51,721 nucleotides of DNA from Nitrospirota bacterium (GCA_015233015.1 JADFYO010000021.1:1-51721); one strand, 5' to 3'. Numbered from the stretch's first letter, positions 8,050-19,107 are shown. Notes: generated by a model from the letters alone, not told the origin. Program-made: numbers and translations.

Positions 8050-8066
8050 TGTCACCCTCCTGCGCA

Positions 8067-8486
8067 TTATAGAGCCTCTGCGTTCCTTTCGCCGGTTCTG
8101 ACCGTTACGGACATCTCAATCGGCGACACGAAGATTTTGCCGTCTCCGTGAGACCCCGTTTGATTTGCAGTTATAACCGCCGCAACGGCGCTTTCCACCA
8201 CACTATCCGGCAACACAACCGTCAGCATCTTCTTAGGAACATATAAGACCGGCTTTGACAGCTGGTGCTCAAGCGCATAGACCGACGGCGTGGGAACGAG
8301 CCTGACGCCTGCTGAGAGACCGTCTCTCATCTCGTCGCCGTAGTCTATATTTTTATTTATAACACCTTTTTGCTTGCCCCTTCCATCGACGCTTTGAATG
8401 CTCATAGACGGGTATCCCAGCTCCTCGAGCGCCTTCTTGGTGCCGTGAAGCATGTGCCGGCGGATTATTATCGTCAGCTCTTTCAT
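8067..8486 (-). CDS. nifI2: NifI2, nitrogen-fixation PII protein
   Basis: A 139-residue PII-like protein. It has the N-terminal ELTIIIRRHMLHGTKKALEE strand-helix unit, the VDGRGKQKG segment leading into the T-loop, and the C-terminal HGDGKIFVSPI/VTVRTGE motif that binds nucleotide. The longer T-loop insertion (NIDYGDEMRDGL) and extended length are typical of NifI2. In archaea and several anaerobic bacteria the NifI1-NifI2 complex binds dinitrogenase and switches it off when 2-oxoglutarate is low. The start overlaps the nifI1 stop as ATGA, so the two are translationally coupled. Confidence 0.92.
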   Translation of the reverse strand: MKELTIIIRRHMLHGTKKALEELGYPSMSIQSVDGRGKQKGVINKNIDYGDEMRDGLSAGVRLVPTPSVYALEHQLSKPVLYVPKKMLTVVLPDSVVESAVAAVITANQTGSHGDGKIFVSPIEMSVTVRTGERNAEAL

Positions 8487-8800
8487 AATGTGGTTTCTCC
8501 CGTTCTTATGGTAAATGACTTCTCAACCGGCGTTACAAATATCTTACCGTCTCCTATAAAGCCGGTCTTGCCTTTTTCCTCTATAATCCTGATAACGGTA
8601 TCTACATCGCCGTCTTCCACAACGATAAGAATCAACGTCTTAGGCAGCTCGTCATACGTTACCGGACCAATATGCAGGCCCTTTTGTTTCCCCCGTCCAA
8701 ACACCGGCATCTTTGTCAGTGAGGGGAAGCCCGCACCCTCCAGCGACAGCACTATTTCCTGCTCTTTTTCAGGTCTGATAAATGCCCTTATCATTTTCAT
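8483..8800 (-). CDS. nifI1: NifI1, nitrogen-fixation PII protein
   Basis: A 105-residue PII-family protein, shorter than NifI2 as expected for NifI1. Recognisable parts are MIRAFIRPEKEQEIVLSLEG, the GRGKQKG T-loop base and GDGKIFVTPVEKSFTIRTGE. It is the partner of NifI2 in post-translational ammonium switch-off of nitrogenase. A GGAGG lies ~9 bases before the ATG. Its place after nifX, rather than between nifH and nifD as in methanogens, is unusual. Confidence 0.92.
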   Translation of the reverse strand: MKMIRAFIRPEKEQEIVLSLEGAGFPSLTKMPVFGRGKQKGLHIGPVTYDELPKTLILIVVEDGDVDTVIRIIEEKGKTGFIGDGKIFVTPVEKSFTIRTGETTL

Positions 8801-8801
8801 A

Positions 8802-9224
8802 TTAATTTACCTCCGTTTGTGGTTGTACTGAGCCGCCCATCAGCGCCTTTTTAAGCCATGGGGCAGGCGAGTTGTTTATTGTCTCCTGAAGCCTCTCTAT
8901 AAGCTCGGTAATCACAGAGCCTTCATCTACCTTCATCGGCATTACCGATTTCTTTACAAGCCGGGCTGCCGCAGGGCCGCCTATCTGCGTGAAGTAGATT
9001 ATCTTGCAATCACACAGAAGCTGCACCTTTACTTCGACCTTATCGATGTGCAGCTGGCCGTCATAGCGGCTGTCTTGTATCTCCGCCGTGTCCTCTTCGC
9101 TGAAAGTCCTGCTTTCGACGAATTCACATCCATCGTATTTAATCTCATACACCGCGAACTTGCCGGCCCTGCCAAAGTGCTCATCCACGGTTAAACCGCC
9201 CGTCGTAGCGAATGCTATTTTCAT
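8802..9224 (-). CDS. nifX: NifX/NafY-type FeMo-cofactor carrier
   Basis: A 140-residue protein of the dinitrogenase iron-molybdenum cofactor family: MKIAFATTGGLTVDEHFGRAGKFAVYEI at the start, then IIYFTQIGGPAAARLVK. Members such as NifX bind NifB-co or FeMo-co intermediates during assembly. The start overlaps the nifEN stop as ATGA with GGAGGGG upstream. The exact subfamily (NifX versus NafY or a generic NifB/X-type carrier) cannot be settled by eye; position after nifEN favours NifX. Confidence 0.85.
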   Translation of the reverse strand: MKIAFATTGGLTVDEHFGRAGKFAVYEIKYDGCEFVESRTFSEEDTAEIQDSRYDGQLHIDKVEVKVQLLCDCKIIYFTQIGGPAAARLVKKSVMPMKVDEGSVITELIERLQETINNSPAPWLKKALMGGSVQPQTEVN

Positions 9225-11806
9225 CTGTGCCCCTCCATTAAAATAGTTCCTGTTTCATTGACCAAATCCGCTGCCCCTCTGTAACCCACGCGCACCTTTG
9301 CCGTATATCCCAGGTGCTTGTGTACGGGAAAGCCCATTTGTAAGATGGGTATGTCCAATGCCTTTGCTATTGCCTTGCCATGTGAGTTCGTTATCAGCAG
9401 ATCAAATGCCCCTTTGATTGAATACATATCCCCTACGATTGTTTCATCGGCAACTACATGCCTGAGCCGTTCTGATTTATTTGCACAAACGGCAAGCTTT
9501 ATAGGCGTGCCCATTTCATAGAACAGTCTGGATAGCTGTATAAGGTGGTCGGTCTCCAGGGCGGCGCAAATGTGTTTGCCGCCAAAGAAATAATGTGCGT
9601 CACGTTGAGCGTCAATCAATATATTTCGCTGCCTCAGATACTGAGCTGGTATTGAGTTGCCGCTTATCAAACTAAGAGCAGTCATAAACCTGTCAATGTC
9701 TGCTAATGATGACAGTCCCCCGAAGACTTCATATTCGACGGCGCATAATGCCTTAATTTTTTTTGCAGGGGCCTCCATAACCGTGCCAATGGCTAATGTC
9801 ATCTCAGCCGCGGGCAGCTCGGCGGCCTCGTCTATGCTCATCCCTCCCGAGGTCAGAGGTGAAAATCCCCTGCGGCTTCCATCCAGAGACGAGAGGTCTG
9901 GCAGGGTTATGGCCGAAAGATGAAAGTCTCTGACGATGGCCTTTATCTCTGTGAAATCTCCGGGCGTCATGTGCGGCCCGATAAGCAGGTTTATCAGTCC
10001 TTTTTTTATCCCGCACGGTCTTGGTGCATTTTCGGCAAGCGCCCCGACTGTTTTTTCAACCGCCAGTGCGTAGCCGTCCTCTAAAGAACTCATGTAGTCC
10101 GGTGTTGATACATGTACAATGTCAACCCCGTGAAGTGTCTTTTTCAGATTGCCTGTGAGGCTGGCCACGTCGTCTCCCTTTAATTCGGTAAGCCCCGTGG
10201 TAATGACCGCTATCAGGCGTGGTTTTTGTTTTTCAAATATGTCGGTTATTGTTTCAGATAATCTCTGTTCGGAGCCAAGCACCACATCTTCTGTGAAGAG
10301 TTTGCTGCCCTGAAGGGAAATCGGTTCTTTGAAATGGTTTGTCAGGAGCACCTTTGTCAGAAACGTACATCCCTGCGCCCCATGAATAACCACAGCCGCT
10401 TTGTCTATTCCCTGAAAGGCAAGTGCTGCCCCCACACCCATCGAGTGTTCAAGTGGATTTACCACAACGCCTCTTGCCGCGACCTCTGTCTTTGCGATAT
10501 ACTCTTTCGGCTGTCTTTTAGTGTAGAATTTAATAGTATTGGAGATATCCCCCGCAAGATTAATAAACCCGTCATACCCGGCGTAGGCGCTGTGTCTTTC
10601 CTGATTTACGTCTATGAATGGGATGCCCTCTTTTGCCGCGAGATAGAAATTCCTACCGCCGGCCACAATGATGTCCCCTTGTTTTTCCTTTATCAGTCTG
10701 ACGAGATTTTTTGGCGATACATCCTCATATAGCGGGGCGTCCTCGCCTAAGATCACCTTCATCTTACTCTCATCCTCATAAGTGCTCTTTTTCGTTCCTA
10801 CTGCGGCGACCTCTATGCCTAAGTCCATGAGCGCGGTAATCAATGACCAGCTCTTTACGCCGCCGGTATAGAGCACCGCCCTTTTGCCTGACAGCGAGGG
10901 AAGCCCCTTAAGCGCAGTACTTACCCTTCTTTCATGTCTTACAATGACCTGCTCTACCTGTTTCATAAATTGCACAGAGTTATCCAATGACGAGGCAATT
11001 GTCCTCAATGCCCCGGACATCGATGTCTTGCCATAGAACGAGACCTCGACATAGGGAATGCCATATCTCCTTTTCATCTCGACGGCGACGTTAATCAGCG
11101 CACGACTGCACACCACTACGTTTAACCTTGCCCTGTGGGCATATGTTATCTCGTCAAAGCAGGCGTTGCCGGTTATTCCCGATAGAATTCGTATCCCGGC
11201 CTCTTTAAAGACCGGCTCAACGAACTCCATATCACCGGCGATGTTATACTCGCCTATCAGGTTTATATCATAGGGGGTGAGATAAGGAGCCTCTCCCGTG
11301 CCTATGACATAATCAAGCAGCGCCTCGCCGGCTATCCGGTTGCCGAGATTTTTTGGCCCTGCAAAGCCGGGGCTAATCACAGGGATTACCCTTAAAGACA
11401 GTTCATTCGCCGCTTTTTTGCATACACTCTCTATGTCCTCGCCTGTCAGGCCGCTTACGCATGTGGCATATACGAATATAGCAGCCGGTTGAAACTCATC
11501 CCGGCACGCCCTTATCGCCTCATAGAGCTTTCCTTCGGCACCGAATATGATGTCCAGCTCTTTCATATTGGTACTAAATCCCATGTGATGAAAATGCCCC
11601 TTATCGGACACTGCGCCCCGTCCTTCCCATGTGTTTGACGTGCAGCCGACTGGGCCGTGTACGAGATGCACCGCGTCCGCTATGGGCGCAAGCACTATCA
11701 TAGCGCCGTCGAAGGCGCAGGACTCACCGCCTCTGGACTTGCACACCTTGTGCCGGTCATCAGTCTGGCAGCCGTCTGCCGTAAGTTCATCTAAGGTTTT
11801 AGGCAT
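9221..11806 (-). CDS. nifEN: NifE-NifN fusion, FeMo-cofactor scaffold
   Basis: One 861-residue frame covers both halves of the NifEN scaffold, on which NifB-co is matured to FeMo-co. Residues ~1-430 are NifE: cluster cysteines in GESCAFDGA (C30), GPVGCTSNTWEGRG (C55) and ATCVSGLTGEDIE (C116), and VCSRAL (C233). Residues ~445-861 are NifN: NPLEHSMGVGAALAF, HGAQGCTFLTKV (C480), LTELKGDDVASL. The join is a short linker around residues 430-447 with no stop or frameshift. AGGAGC precedes the ATG, 8 bases after nifK. In most diazotrophs these are two genes. Confidence 0.93.
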   Translation of the reverse strand: MPKTLDELTADGCQTDDRHKVCKSRGGESCAFDGAMIVLAPIADAVHLVHGPVGCTSNTWEGRGAVSDKGHFHHMGFSTNMKELDIIFGAEGKLYEAIRACRDEFQPAAIFVYATCVSGLTGEDIESVCKKAANELSLRVIPVISPGFAGPKNLGNRIAGEALLDYVIGTGEAPYLTPYDINLIGEYNIAGDMEFVEPVFKEAGIRILSGITGNACFDEITYAHRARLNVVVCSRALINVAVEMKRRYGIPYVEVSFYGKTSMSGALRTIASSLDNSVQFMKQVEQVIVRHERRVSTALKGLPSLSGKRAVLYTGGVKSWSLITALMDLGIEVAAVGTKKSTYEDESKMKVILGEDAPLYEDVSPKNLVRLIKEKQGDIIVAGGRNFYLAAKEGIPFIDVNQERHSAYAGYDGFINLAGDISNTIKFYTKRQPKEYIAKTEVAARGVVVNPLEHSMGVGAALAFQGIDKAAVVIHGAQGCTFLTKVLLTNHFKEPISLQGSKLFTEDVVLGSEQRLSETITDIFEKQKPRLIAVITTGLTELKGDDVASLTGNLKKTLHGVDIVHVSTPDYMSSLEDGYALAVEKTVGALAENAPRPCGIKKGLINLLIGPHMTPGDFTEIKAIVRDFHLSAITLPDLSSLDGSRRGFSPLTSGGMSIDEAAELPAAEMTLAIGTVMEAPAKKIKALCAVEYEVFGGLSSLADIDRFMTALSLISGNSIPAQYLRQRNILIDAQRDAHYFFGGKHICAALETDHLIQLSRLFYEMGTPIKLAVCANKSERLRHVVADETIVGDMYSIKGAFDLLITNSHGKAIAKALDIPILQMGFPVHKHLGYTAKVRVGYRGAADLVNETGTILMEGHR

Positions 11807-11814
11807 TGCCGCTC

Positions 11815-13319
11815 CTATCTGATTACGTCAAAACTCTGCGTGAACATAGCCTTTCTGTCCATCTCATCGAGCAAGGTGTTCACAATCCAGTTTGTAAGGT
11901 TAATCGCCCCCTGATAGCCTATTATCGGATACCGGTGCAGGTGATGTCTGTCAAACAGGGGAAACCCTATGCGAAGAAGGGGAGTATTGGTATCTCTCCA
12001 CAGGCTCTTGGCATAGGAGTTGCCAATAAGCAAATCCACAGGCTCGGCAAACAGCAGCGACCTCAGGTGCCACATATCTTTCCCAACATGAACCGTTGAG
12101 TCTTTCCCGAATTGACTTCTGCTCAGAAGTGCCTCGGCGTCTTTAACAAAAGCGGCGTCACCATTAGTGCATAAAATATGAACTGGCCGCCCGCCCATCT
12201 CAAGAATAAAGGACAGCAGTCCCATGAGCAAATCAGGGTCGCCAACAAGGGCAAACCTCTTGCCGTGGACGTAAGGATGGGAGTCTATCATGGCGTCAAC
12301 CGCCCTGCCGCGTTCATTTTCTATTTCAGAGGAAACGGGTTTTCCCGTAACTGCCGTCACCATATCGAGAAACTCGTCGGTGTTTTCTATTCCTATGGGC
12401 ACGGGGGCAATCTGGAAATCTTTCCCCCATACGGTTTTAATAAATTCACCTGTCTTTACAGTCGAATACTTCTGAAGGGCGACCGTCGAGAGCGCATTTA
12501 TTGAGTCTTTAAGCGCGCTCAGAGGCGTGCCTCCGGTGTAAAGCTGGTACCTGCCCGTATTAGGGCTGTCCAGTGTGCCGCTGATGTCGGCCAGGACTGT
12601 GGCGTTAACGCCCATTAAATTCATAAGGCGTTTTAATTCCACATAGTTGCCGGTATAAGTATCGAACCCCGGGATGATGTTTATTGAATTAGAAGGCGCA
12701 GCCTTCCCCCCGGCCTTCACCCCGCTTAAAATCCCCTTCATCATATTGTCGTAGCCGGTTATATGCGACCCGACAAAGCTCGGCGTGTGGGCAAAGGGGA
12801 TGTCAAGAGTTTGCGGGACAATACCTTTCTCTACGGCAGTTTTAATAAAGGAATTCAGGTCGTCCCCGATTACCTCTGCCATACACGTGGTGGATACTGC
12901 TATCATGCCGGGCTTATACAGGGTATAGGCGTTTTCAAGTCCCTCGAGCATGTTGTTTACCCCGCCGAATACTGCGGAGTCCTCAGTCATCGAGGACGAC
13001 ACGGCCGCAACCGGCTCCTTAAAGTGCCTGCTCAGGTGGCTTCTGAAGTAGCTCACGCAGCCCTGAGAACCCTGCACGAAGTTCAGGGTGTTTTCAAATC
13101 CCAGCGCACAGAGCATCGCCCCAAGCGGCTGGCACGCCTTCGCCGGGTTTATCACCAGCGCCTCTCTTTTGAAGTTCTTCTCCATGTACTCAGCGCTTGC
13201 GCTCCATTGGGCAGTTTTCTGGACATCGCCAGCCGGAGGCGGGTTTTCAAATTCCCGTTTCCTCTCAAACTGCTCCACGTATGCCGTATCGTTAAATAGC
13301 TCGTTATGGTCTTTTACAA

Positions 13320-13323
<4 letters not shown>
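11815..13323 (-). CDS. nifK: Nitrogenase MoFe protein beta subunit
   Basis: NifK pairs with NifD to form the MoFe protein; P-cluster ligands come from both. Visible signatures are [52 protein letters not shown] and, later, [17 protein letters not shown]. The ATG at 13323 is preceded by GGAGG and overlaps the nifD stop as ATGA; the frame is open further upstream to 13347, inside nifD. Length from this start is 502 residues, close to the Azotobacter protein. Confidence 0.97.
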
Positions 13324-15598
<2,275 letters not shown>

Positions 15599-15626
15599 TT
15601 AGTGTGTGATAATACGAATATTTTCA

Positions 15627-15641
15627 GCAATTGTTGTGCCA
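15627..15641 (-). promoter_or_regulatory. Sigma-54 promoter of the nif operon
   Basis: On the minus strand the sequence is TGGCAC-AACAA-TTGC, an exact match to the -24/-12 consensus with the required ten bases between GG and GC. It lies about 40 bases before the nifH ATG, leaving a short leader that contains the ribosome site. Sigma-54 promoters need an enhancer-binding ATPase; NifA is expected but is not encoded in this window. Confidence 0.92.
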
Positions 15642-15705
15642 AACAAATAATCATTTAAATACAGGAGGTTAGGTGTTGGTGCAGGTTGTTAGATTCAAGG
15701 AACAG

Positions 15706-15738
15706 CTACATAATTGTAGTATGCCTACAATATTGTAG
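15706..15738. promoter_or_regulatory. Paired 14-base palindromes upstream of the nif promoter
   Basis: CTACATAATTGTAG (15706-15719) and CTACAATATTGTAG (15725-15738) are two near-identical palindromes, start to start 19 bases apart. They lie 65-97 bases upstream of the -24 element, where sigma-54 activators usually bind. The classical NifA site TGT-N10-ACA is not exact here: the inner arms give TGT-N9-ACA. The site may be bound by a NifA variant or by another regulator. Confidence 0.6.
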
Positions 15739-15776
15739 CATTAATAATGCAAAAAAAATAGCCTTTAACCGGAGTT

Positions 15777-15865
15777 CAGAAGCCGCCAACGAGCGGCAGT
15801 CCAAACTCAGTAGATAAAGCATGTGCGAGAAATAGGGGTGAAGGGGGATTATCCCCCTTCGTCTT
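15777..15865. repeat. Intergenic repeat with hairpin, copy 1
   Basis: Contains CAGAAGCCGCCAACGAGCGGC at the left and a perfect hairpin GAAGGGGGA-tta-TCCCCCTTC at 15840-15860, followed by GTCTT. The same blocks occur in inverted orientation at 17202-17256. The hairpin may also act as a terminator or barrier between the divergent nif and fmdB units. Copy 1 carries ~35 extra bases between the two blocks. Confidence 0.7.
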
Positions 15866-15934
15866 TAATCCTTAGACTATTATTGACCTTTAGGGTGTCT
15901 ATGCGTTATACTTAACATAAGGAGGATTAATTGG

Positions 15935-16300
15935 ATGCCTGTCTATGAATATAAATGTGATAGATGTGATGTTATTTTGGAAAAAGTGCAAAAAATCACT
16001 GATGAGCCGCTTAAGGAATGTTCGGAATGTGGAGGACCGCTGAGAAAACTCATATCCTCGACATCTTTTGTTCTCAAGGGAAACGGGTGGTACGTGACCG
16101 ATTACCCGTCAAAGGATAGACAACACTCTATGACCTCTGAAAAACCAGCGGTCAGCCCGGCAACAAGCTGTAAGAAGCAATGCTCTGAAACAGAATGCAA
16201 GATGAACTCCGAAAGCAAAGCCGACACGGCAACATCTGCTTCAACAACTCCGGATACGGCAAAGTGCCAGACCCCGGCAAAAGAATCCGCGGGAGTTTAA
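15935..16300 (+). CDS. FmdB-type zinc-ribbon protein
   Basis: A 121-residue protein starting MPVYEYKCDRCDVILEKVQKI, the hallmark of the FmdB/CxxC zinc-ribbon family. Two cysteine pairs (CDRC, CSEC) form the ribbon within the first 40 residues, followed by LISSTSFVLKGNGWYVTDY. The C-terminal ~60 residues are a Ser/Thr/Ala-rich tail with extra cysteines (CKKQCSETEC, C near the end). FmdB was proposed as a regulator of an amidase operon; family roles remain unclear. AAGGAGGATTAATT precedes the ATG. Confidence 0.85.
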   Translation: MPVYEYKCDRCDVILEKVQKITDEPLKECSECGGPLRKLISSTSFVLKGNGWYVTDYPSKDRQHSMTSEKPAVSPATSCKKQCSETECKMNSESKADTATSASTTPDTAKCQTPAKESAGV

Positions 16301-16326
16301 ACATTGACCTGACGTCTGTTTTTTGC

Positions 16327-16355
16327 TTGACAAATTAATTCCTGATTCCTAATAA
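16327..16355 (+). promoter_or_regulatory. Sigma-70-type promoter before the response regulator
   Basis: TTGACA (16327-16332), a 17-base spacer and TAATAA (16350-16355). Perfect -35, weaker -10; about 45 bases before the GTG at 16402. Confidence 0.55.
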
Positions 16356-16401
16356 TAAGTCTCGGAGTTATTGGCAAGGCATCTTAAAGGAGGGCGGCGG
16401 A

Positions 16402-17187
16402 GTGTCGGACAAGGGGAAGCAGGCGATACTGTGTGTGGACGATGAGCAGGATATCTTGGATTCATTATACGATACATTCATGGACGCCTACGATGTAAAG
16501 ACTGCTATCAACGGAGTTGAGGCGTTAAATATATTACAGGAATCTGAAATAGCAGTAGTCATCTCTGACCAGAGAATGCCAATAATGACGGGGGCAATGC
16601 TCTTGCAGGAAGTAAACAAGATTAAACCCCGGTGTAAGAAGGTGCTGTTAACAGGCTATTCAGATATCGACGCTGCCGTTGACGCCATAAATAAGGGAGC
16701 AGTCAATAAGTACATTCACAAACCCTGGGATGAGAGTGAACTCGTCGAAACGGTTGAACATTTAATTAAAATGTATAATGCCGACGAATTCATGAGCAAA
16801 ATGATAGAGGACAGCAAGAAGATAAAAACAAAAATTGATAAATGGAAGAATCAATCCGATTTGCTGGAGCAGTTCATAGAAAGCTGCCAGATGGGAATCT
16901 GTGTCGTTGATGCGTCGGAAAATATCGTATTAATTAATAAGGCAGGCCTTAAACTACTTGAATACAACAACTCAAACGATATTAAAGGTAAAAAGGTTGA
17001 TACTGTTTTCGTTATGAATAGCGATAAGAGGCATTCGTTTCGGGAGTTATATGAAAAGGGGACATTTTATCAATTAGTGGAAGTAAAGCAGGCAGACGGC
17101 AGCTCCGCCGGGATGCAGGCAAGCCTTACATATCTTTCCGATGAAAAAGGCGTAAAACAGCTCAGAGGAATATTGTTTAATCAGTAA
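16402..17187 (+). CDS. Response regulator with PAS-like output domain
   Basis: A 261-residue protein with GTG start and AGGAGG upstream. Residues ~7-125 are a receiver domain: acidic pair CVDDEQD, phospho-aspartate in VVISDQRMP, Thr/Ser in LLTGYSD and lysine in YIHKPWD. A helical linker (MIEDSKKIKTKIDKWKNQ) leads to a PAS-like domain (QMGICVVDASENIVLINKAGLKLL). There is no DNA-binding, kinase or cyclic-di-GMP domain, so it probably signals through protein contacts. The SDQRMP receiver type is often linked to HD-GYP or hybrid kinase systems, but no partner is adjacent. Confidence 0.88.
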   Translation: MSDKGKQAILCVDDEQDILDSLYDTFMDAYDVKTAINGVEALNILQESEIAVVISDQRMPIMTGAMLLQEVNKIKPRCKKVLLTGYSDIDAAVDAINKGAVNKYIHKPWDESELVETVEHLIKMYNADEFMSKMIEDSKKIKTKIDKWKNQSDLLEQFIESCQMGICVVDASENIVLINKAGLKLLEYNNSNDIKGKKVDTVFVMNSDKRHSFRELYEKGTFYQLVEVKQADGSSAGMQASLTYLSDEKGVKQLRGILFNQ

Positions 17188-17201
17188 GACATATAAAGAC
17201 T

Positions 17202-17256
17202 AAGACGAAGGGGGATAATCCCCCTTCACCCCTGTGCCGCCCGTTGGCGGCTTCTG
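17202..17256. repeat. Intergenic repeat with hairpin, copy 2 (inverted)
   Basis: The inverted, more compact copy of the repeat at 15777-15865: AAGAC, hairpin GAAGGGGGA-taa-TCCCCCTTC (17207-17227), CACCCCTG, then GCCGCCCGTTGGCGGCTTCTG. It lies directly after the response-regulator stop and may serve as its terminator. Confidence 0.7.
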
Positions 17257-17358
17257 TACTCCGTCTAATGGCTACAGTCTGCGCGCTTGTGTTTTTCCCA
17301 GGATAACTGGTACTATTGTCATTGAGATTTGGTATTAAATGGAGTTCAGCGAGGTAAT

Positions 17359-18570
17359 GTGTCAGGTATAAAAATAATAACCGCCGGGGAGTCCCACGGC
17401 CAGGCCCTCGTCGGCATCGTCGAAGGGCTGCCCTCCAATATGCCGCTTACTCAGGAAGACATAGATACAGAACTCAGGCGCAGGCAAATGGGCTACGGCA
17501 GGGGCGGCAGGATGAAGATAGAGACCGATAAGGCAGAAATCCTCACCGGCGTCAGGTGGGGAAAGACGCTTGGAAGCCCTGTGGCGATAAAGATTACGAA
17601 TAAGGACTGGGCTAACTGGTCAAAAGGGATGTCAGTATCATCAGAAGACTACAGCGCTATCGCCGCAGTAACCAGACCACGGCCAGGACACGCAGACCTC
17701 ACCGGTGCGGCAAAGTACGACTTTAAAGACATAAGAAACATACTGGAGCGCGCCTCAGCCCGTGAAACCACGACAAGGGTAGCCCTTGGGGCGGTATGTA
17801 AGAGATTTCTAAAAGAATTCGACATCACCATTGGCAGCTTTGTAACTTCCATTGGAGATATCAGGACCAACACGCTGCCTCATATGTTAGAAAGCGTCGA
17901 ACTCGTCGAACTATTCAATATGGCCGAGGACTTTAAGGGCAATACCGCTACTGTGCGCACACCCTGCAAGCGAGACTCGCATAAAATGATAAGTGCAATA
18001 GGCAAGGCAACCGCGGCCGGCGATACGCTGGGCGGCACATTCATCGTGTTTGCAACGAATGTCCCCGTTGGTTTAGGCTCACACATCCAATGGGACAAGA
18101 AACTCGACGGCAAACTGGCTCAGGCCATTATGAGCATTCAGGCCGTAAAGGGCGTTGAGATAGGCATGGGTTTTCATGCCGCCACACTCAACGGCTCAGA
18201 GGTCATGGACGAGATATTCTATGAAAAGCCTGAGACGCCGAAGTTTGGTTTTTACAGGAAGACCAACAACGCCGGCGGCATCGAGGGCGGCATGAGTAAC
18301 GGGATGCCTATCATACTGTCTGCCGCAATGAAACCAATCCCTACCCTGAGGGGAAAACCCCTGAAGTCTGTAGATTTGCTGACAAAAACACCCATTGAGG
18401 CCGCCTATGAGCGCTCAGACATATGCGCCGTGCCTTCGTGTTCGGTCATTGCCGAGGCGATGACGGCAGTTGTCCTTGCAGACGCCTTTTTGGAGAAATT
18501 CGGAGGCGACGCCATTGACGAAACAAGGAAGAACTATGATAATTATATGGAATATCTATCCGGCATATAA
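17359..18570 (+). CDS. aroC: Chorismate synthase
   Basis: AroC converts EPSP to chorismate using reduced FMN, the last common step of aromatic amino-acid synthesis. Signatures: ITAGESHGQALVGIVEGLPS near the start, RRQMGYGRGGRM, RPRPGHADLTGAAKY, RASARETTTRVALGAV and NNAGGIEGGMSNGMPI. I chose the GTG at 17359 (GCGAGG upstream, protein starting near the conserved region, 404 residues); the frame is open to a TTG at 17329. It heads an aroC-aroK-aroB-ftsY unit. Confidence 0.96.
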   Translation: MSGIKIITAGESHGQALVGIVEGLPSNMPLTQEDIDTELRRRQMGYGRGGRMKIETDKAEILTGVRWGKTLGSPVAIKITNKDWANWSKGMSVSSEDYSAIAAVTRPRPGHADLTGAAKYDFKDIRNILERASARETTTRVALGAVCKRFLKEFDITIGSFVTSIGDIRTNTLPHMLESVELVELFNMAEDFKGNTATVRTPCKRDSHKMISAIGKATAAGDTLGGTFIVFATNVPVGLGSHIQWDKKLDGKLAQAIMSIQAVKGVEIGMGFHAATLNGSEVMDEIFYEKPETPKFGFYRKTNNAGGIEGGMSNGMPIILSAAMKPIPTLRGKPLKSVDLLTKTPIEAAYERSDICAVPSCSVIAEAMTAVVLADAFLEKFGGDAIDETRKNYDNYMEYLSGI

Positions 18571-18594
18571 TCGCCAAACTAAAAGGAATAATAA

Positions 18595-19107
18595 TTGAAG
18601 AATATAGTATTGACCGGCTTCATGGGAACTGGCAAGACAACAATAGGAAGGGTCCTGGCAAAAGCCCTTGGAAGAAACCTTATCGATGTCGATACGGAGA
18701 TAGAAAAAGACAAGGGGATGAAAATCACCGAGATATTTTCGTCAATGGGCGAGGCCGCATTCAGGGATATGGAGACAGAAATGGCGGGGAAAATCTCCAC
18801 CCTCTCTAACGTGGTAATCTCTACCGGCGGCGGCATCGTCCTTAGACGGGAAAATATTGAACTCCTTCGCAAAAACGGCATAGTGGTCAATCTCACGGCA
18901 GCCCCTGAGATAATATATGCCCGCCTCTCTGGTTCAAACGACAGGCCGCTCCTTAATGTCCCAGACCCTTTGGCCAAAATCAGGGAACTCCTTGACTTCA
19001 GAACACCCCTATACCTAAATGCCGACATTGTCATAGATACGGTGGATAAGACGCCTATTCTCATAGCCGAAGAAATCATCCAGTCCGCGAAGTTGATAGG
19101 CAGATGA
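18595..19107 (+). CDS. aroK: Shikimate kinase
   Basis: AroK phosphorylates shikimate with ATP. The P-loop GFMGTGKTTIG is at residues ~7-17; the shikimate-binding parts are DVDTEIEKD, FRDMETE and STGGGIVLR; the lid region GSNDRPLL carries the expected arginine. 170 residues is standard. It starts with TTG, with AAGGA upstream. It ends inside the aroB start (ATGA). Confidence 0.95.
   Translation: MKNIVLTGFMGTGKTTIGRVLAKALGRNLIDVDTEIEKDKGMKITEIFSSMGEAAFRDMETEMAGKISTLSNVVISTGGGIVLRRENIELLRKNGIVVNLTAAPEIIYARLSGSNDRPLLNVPDPLAKIRELLDFRTPLYLNADIVIDTVDKTPILIAEEIIQSAKLIGR

Noticed and set aside
15712-15732. Classical NifA binding site TGT-N10-ACA upstream of nifH
   Set aside because: The closest match has N9; I therefore list the palindromes as sites of unknown specificity.
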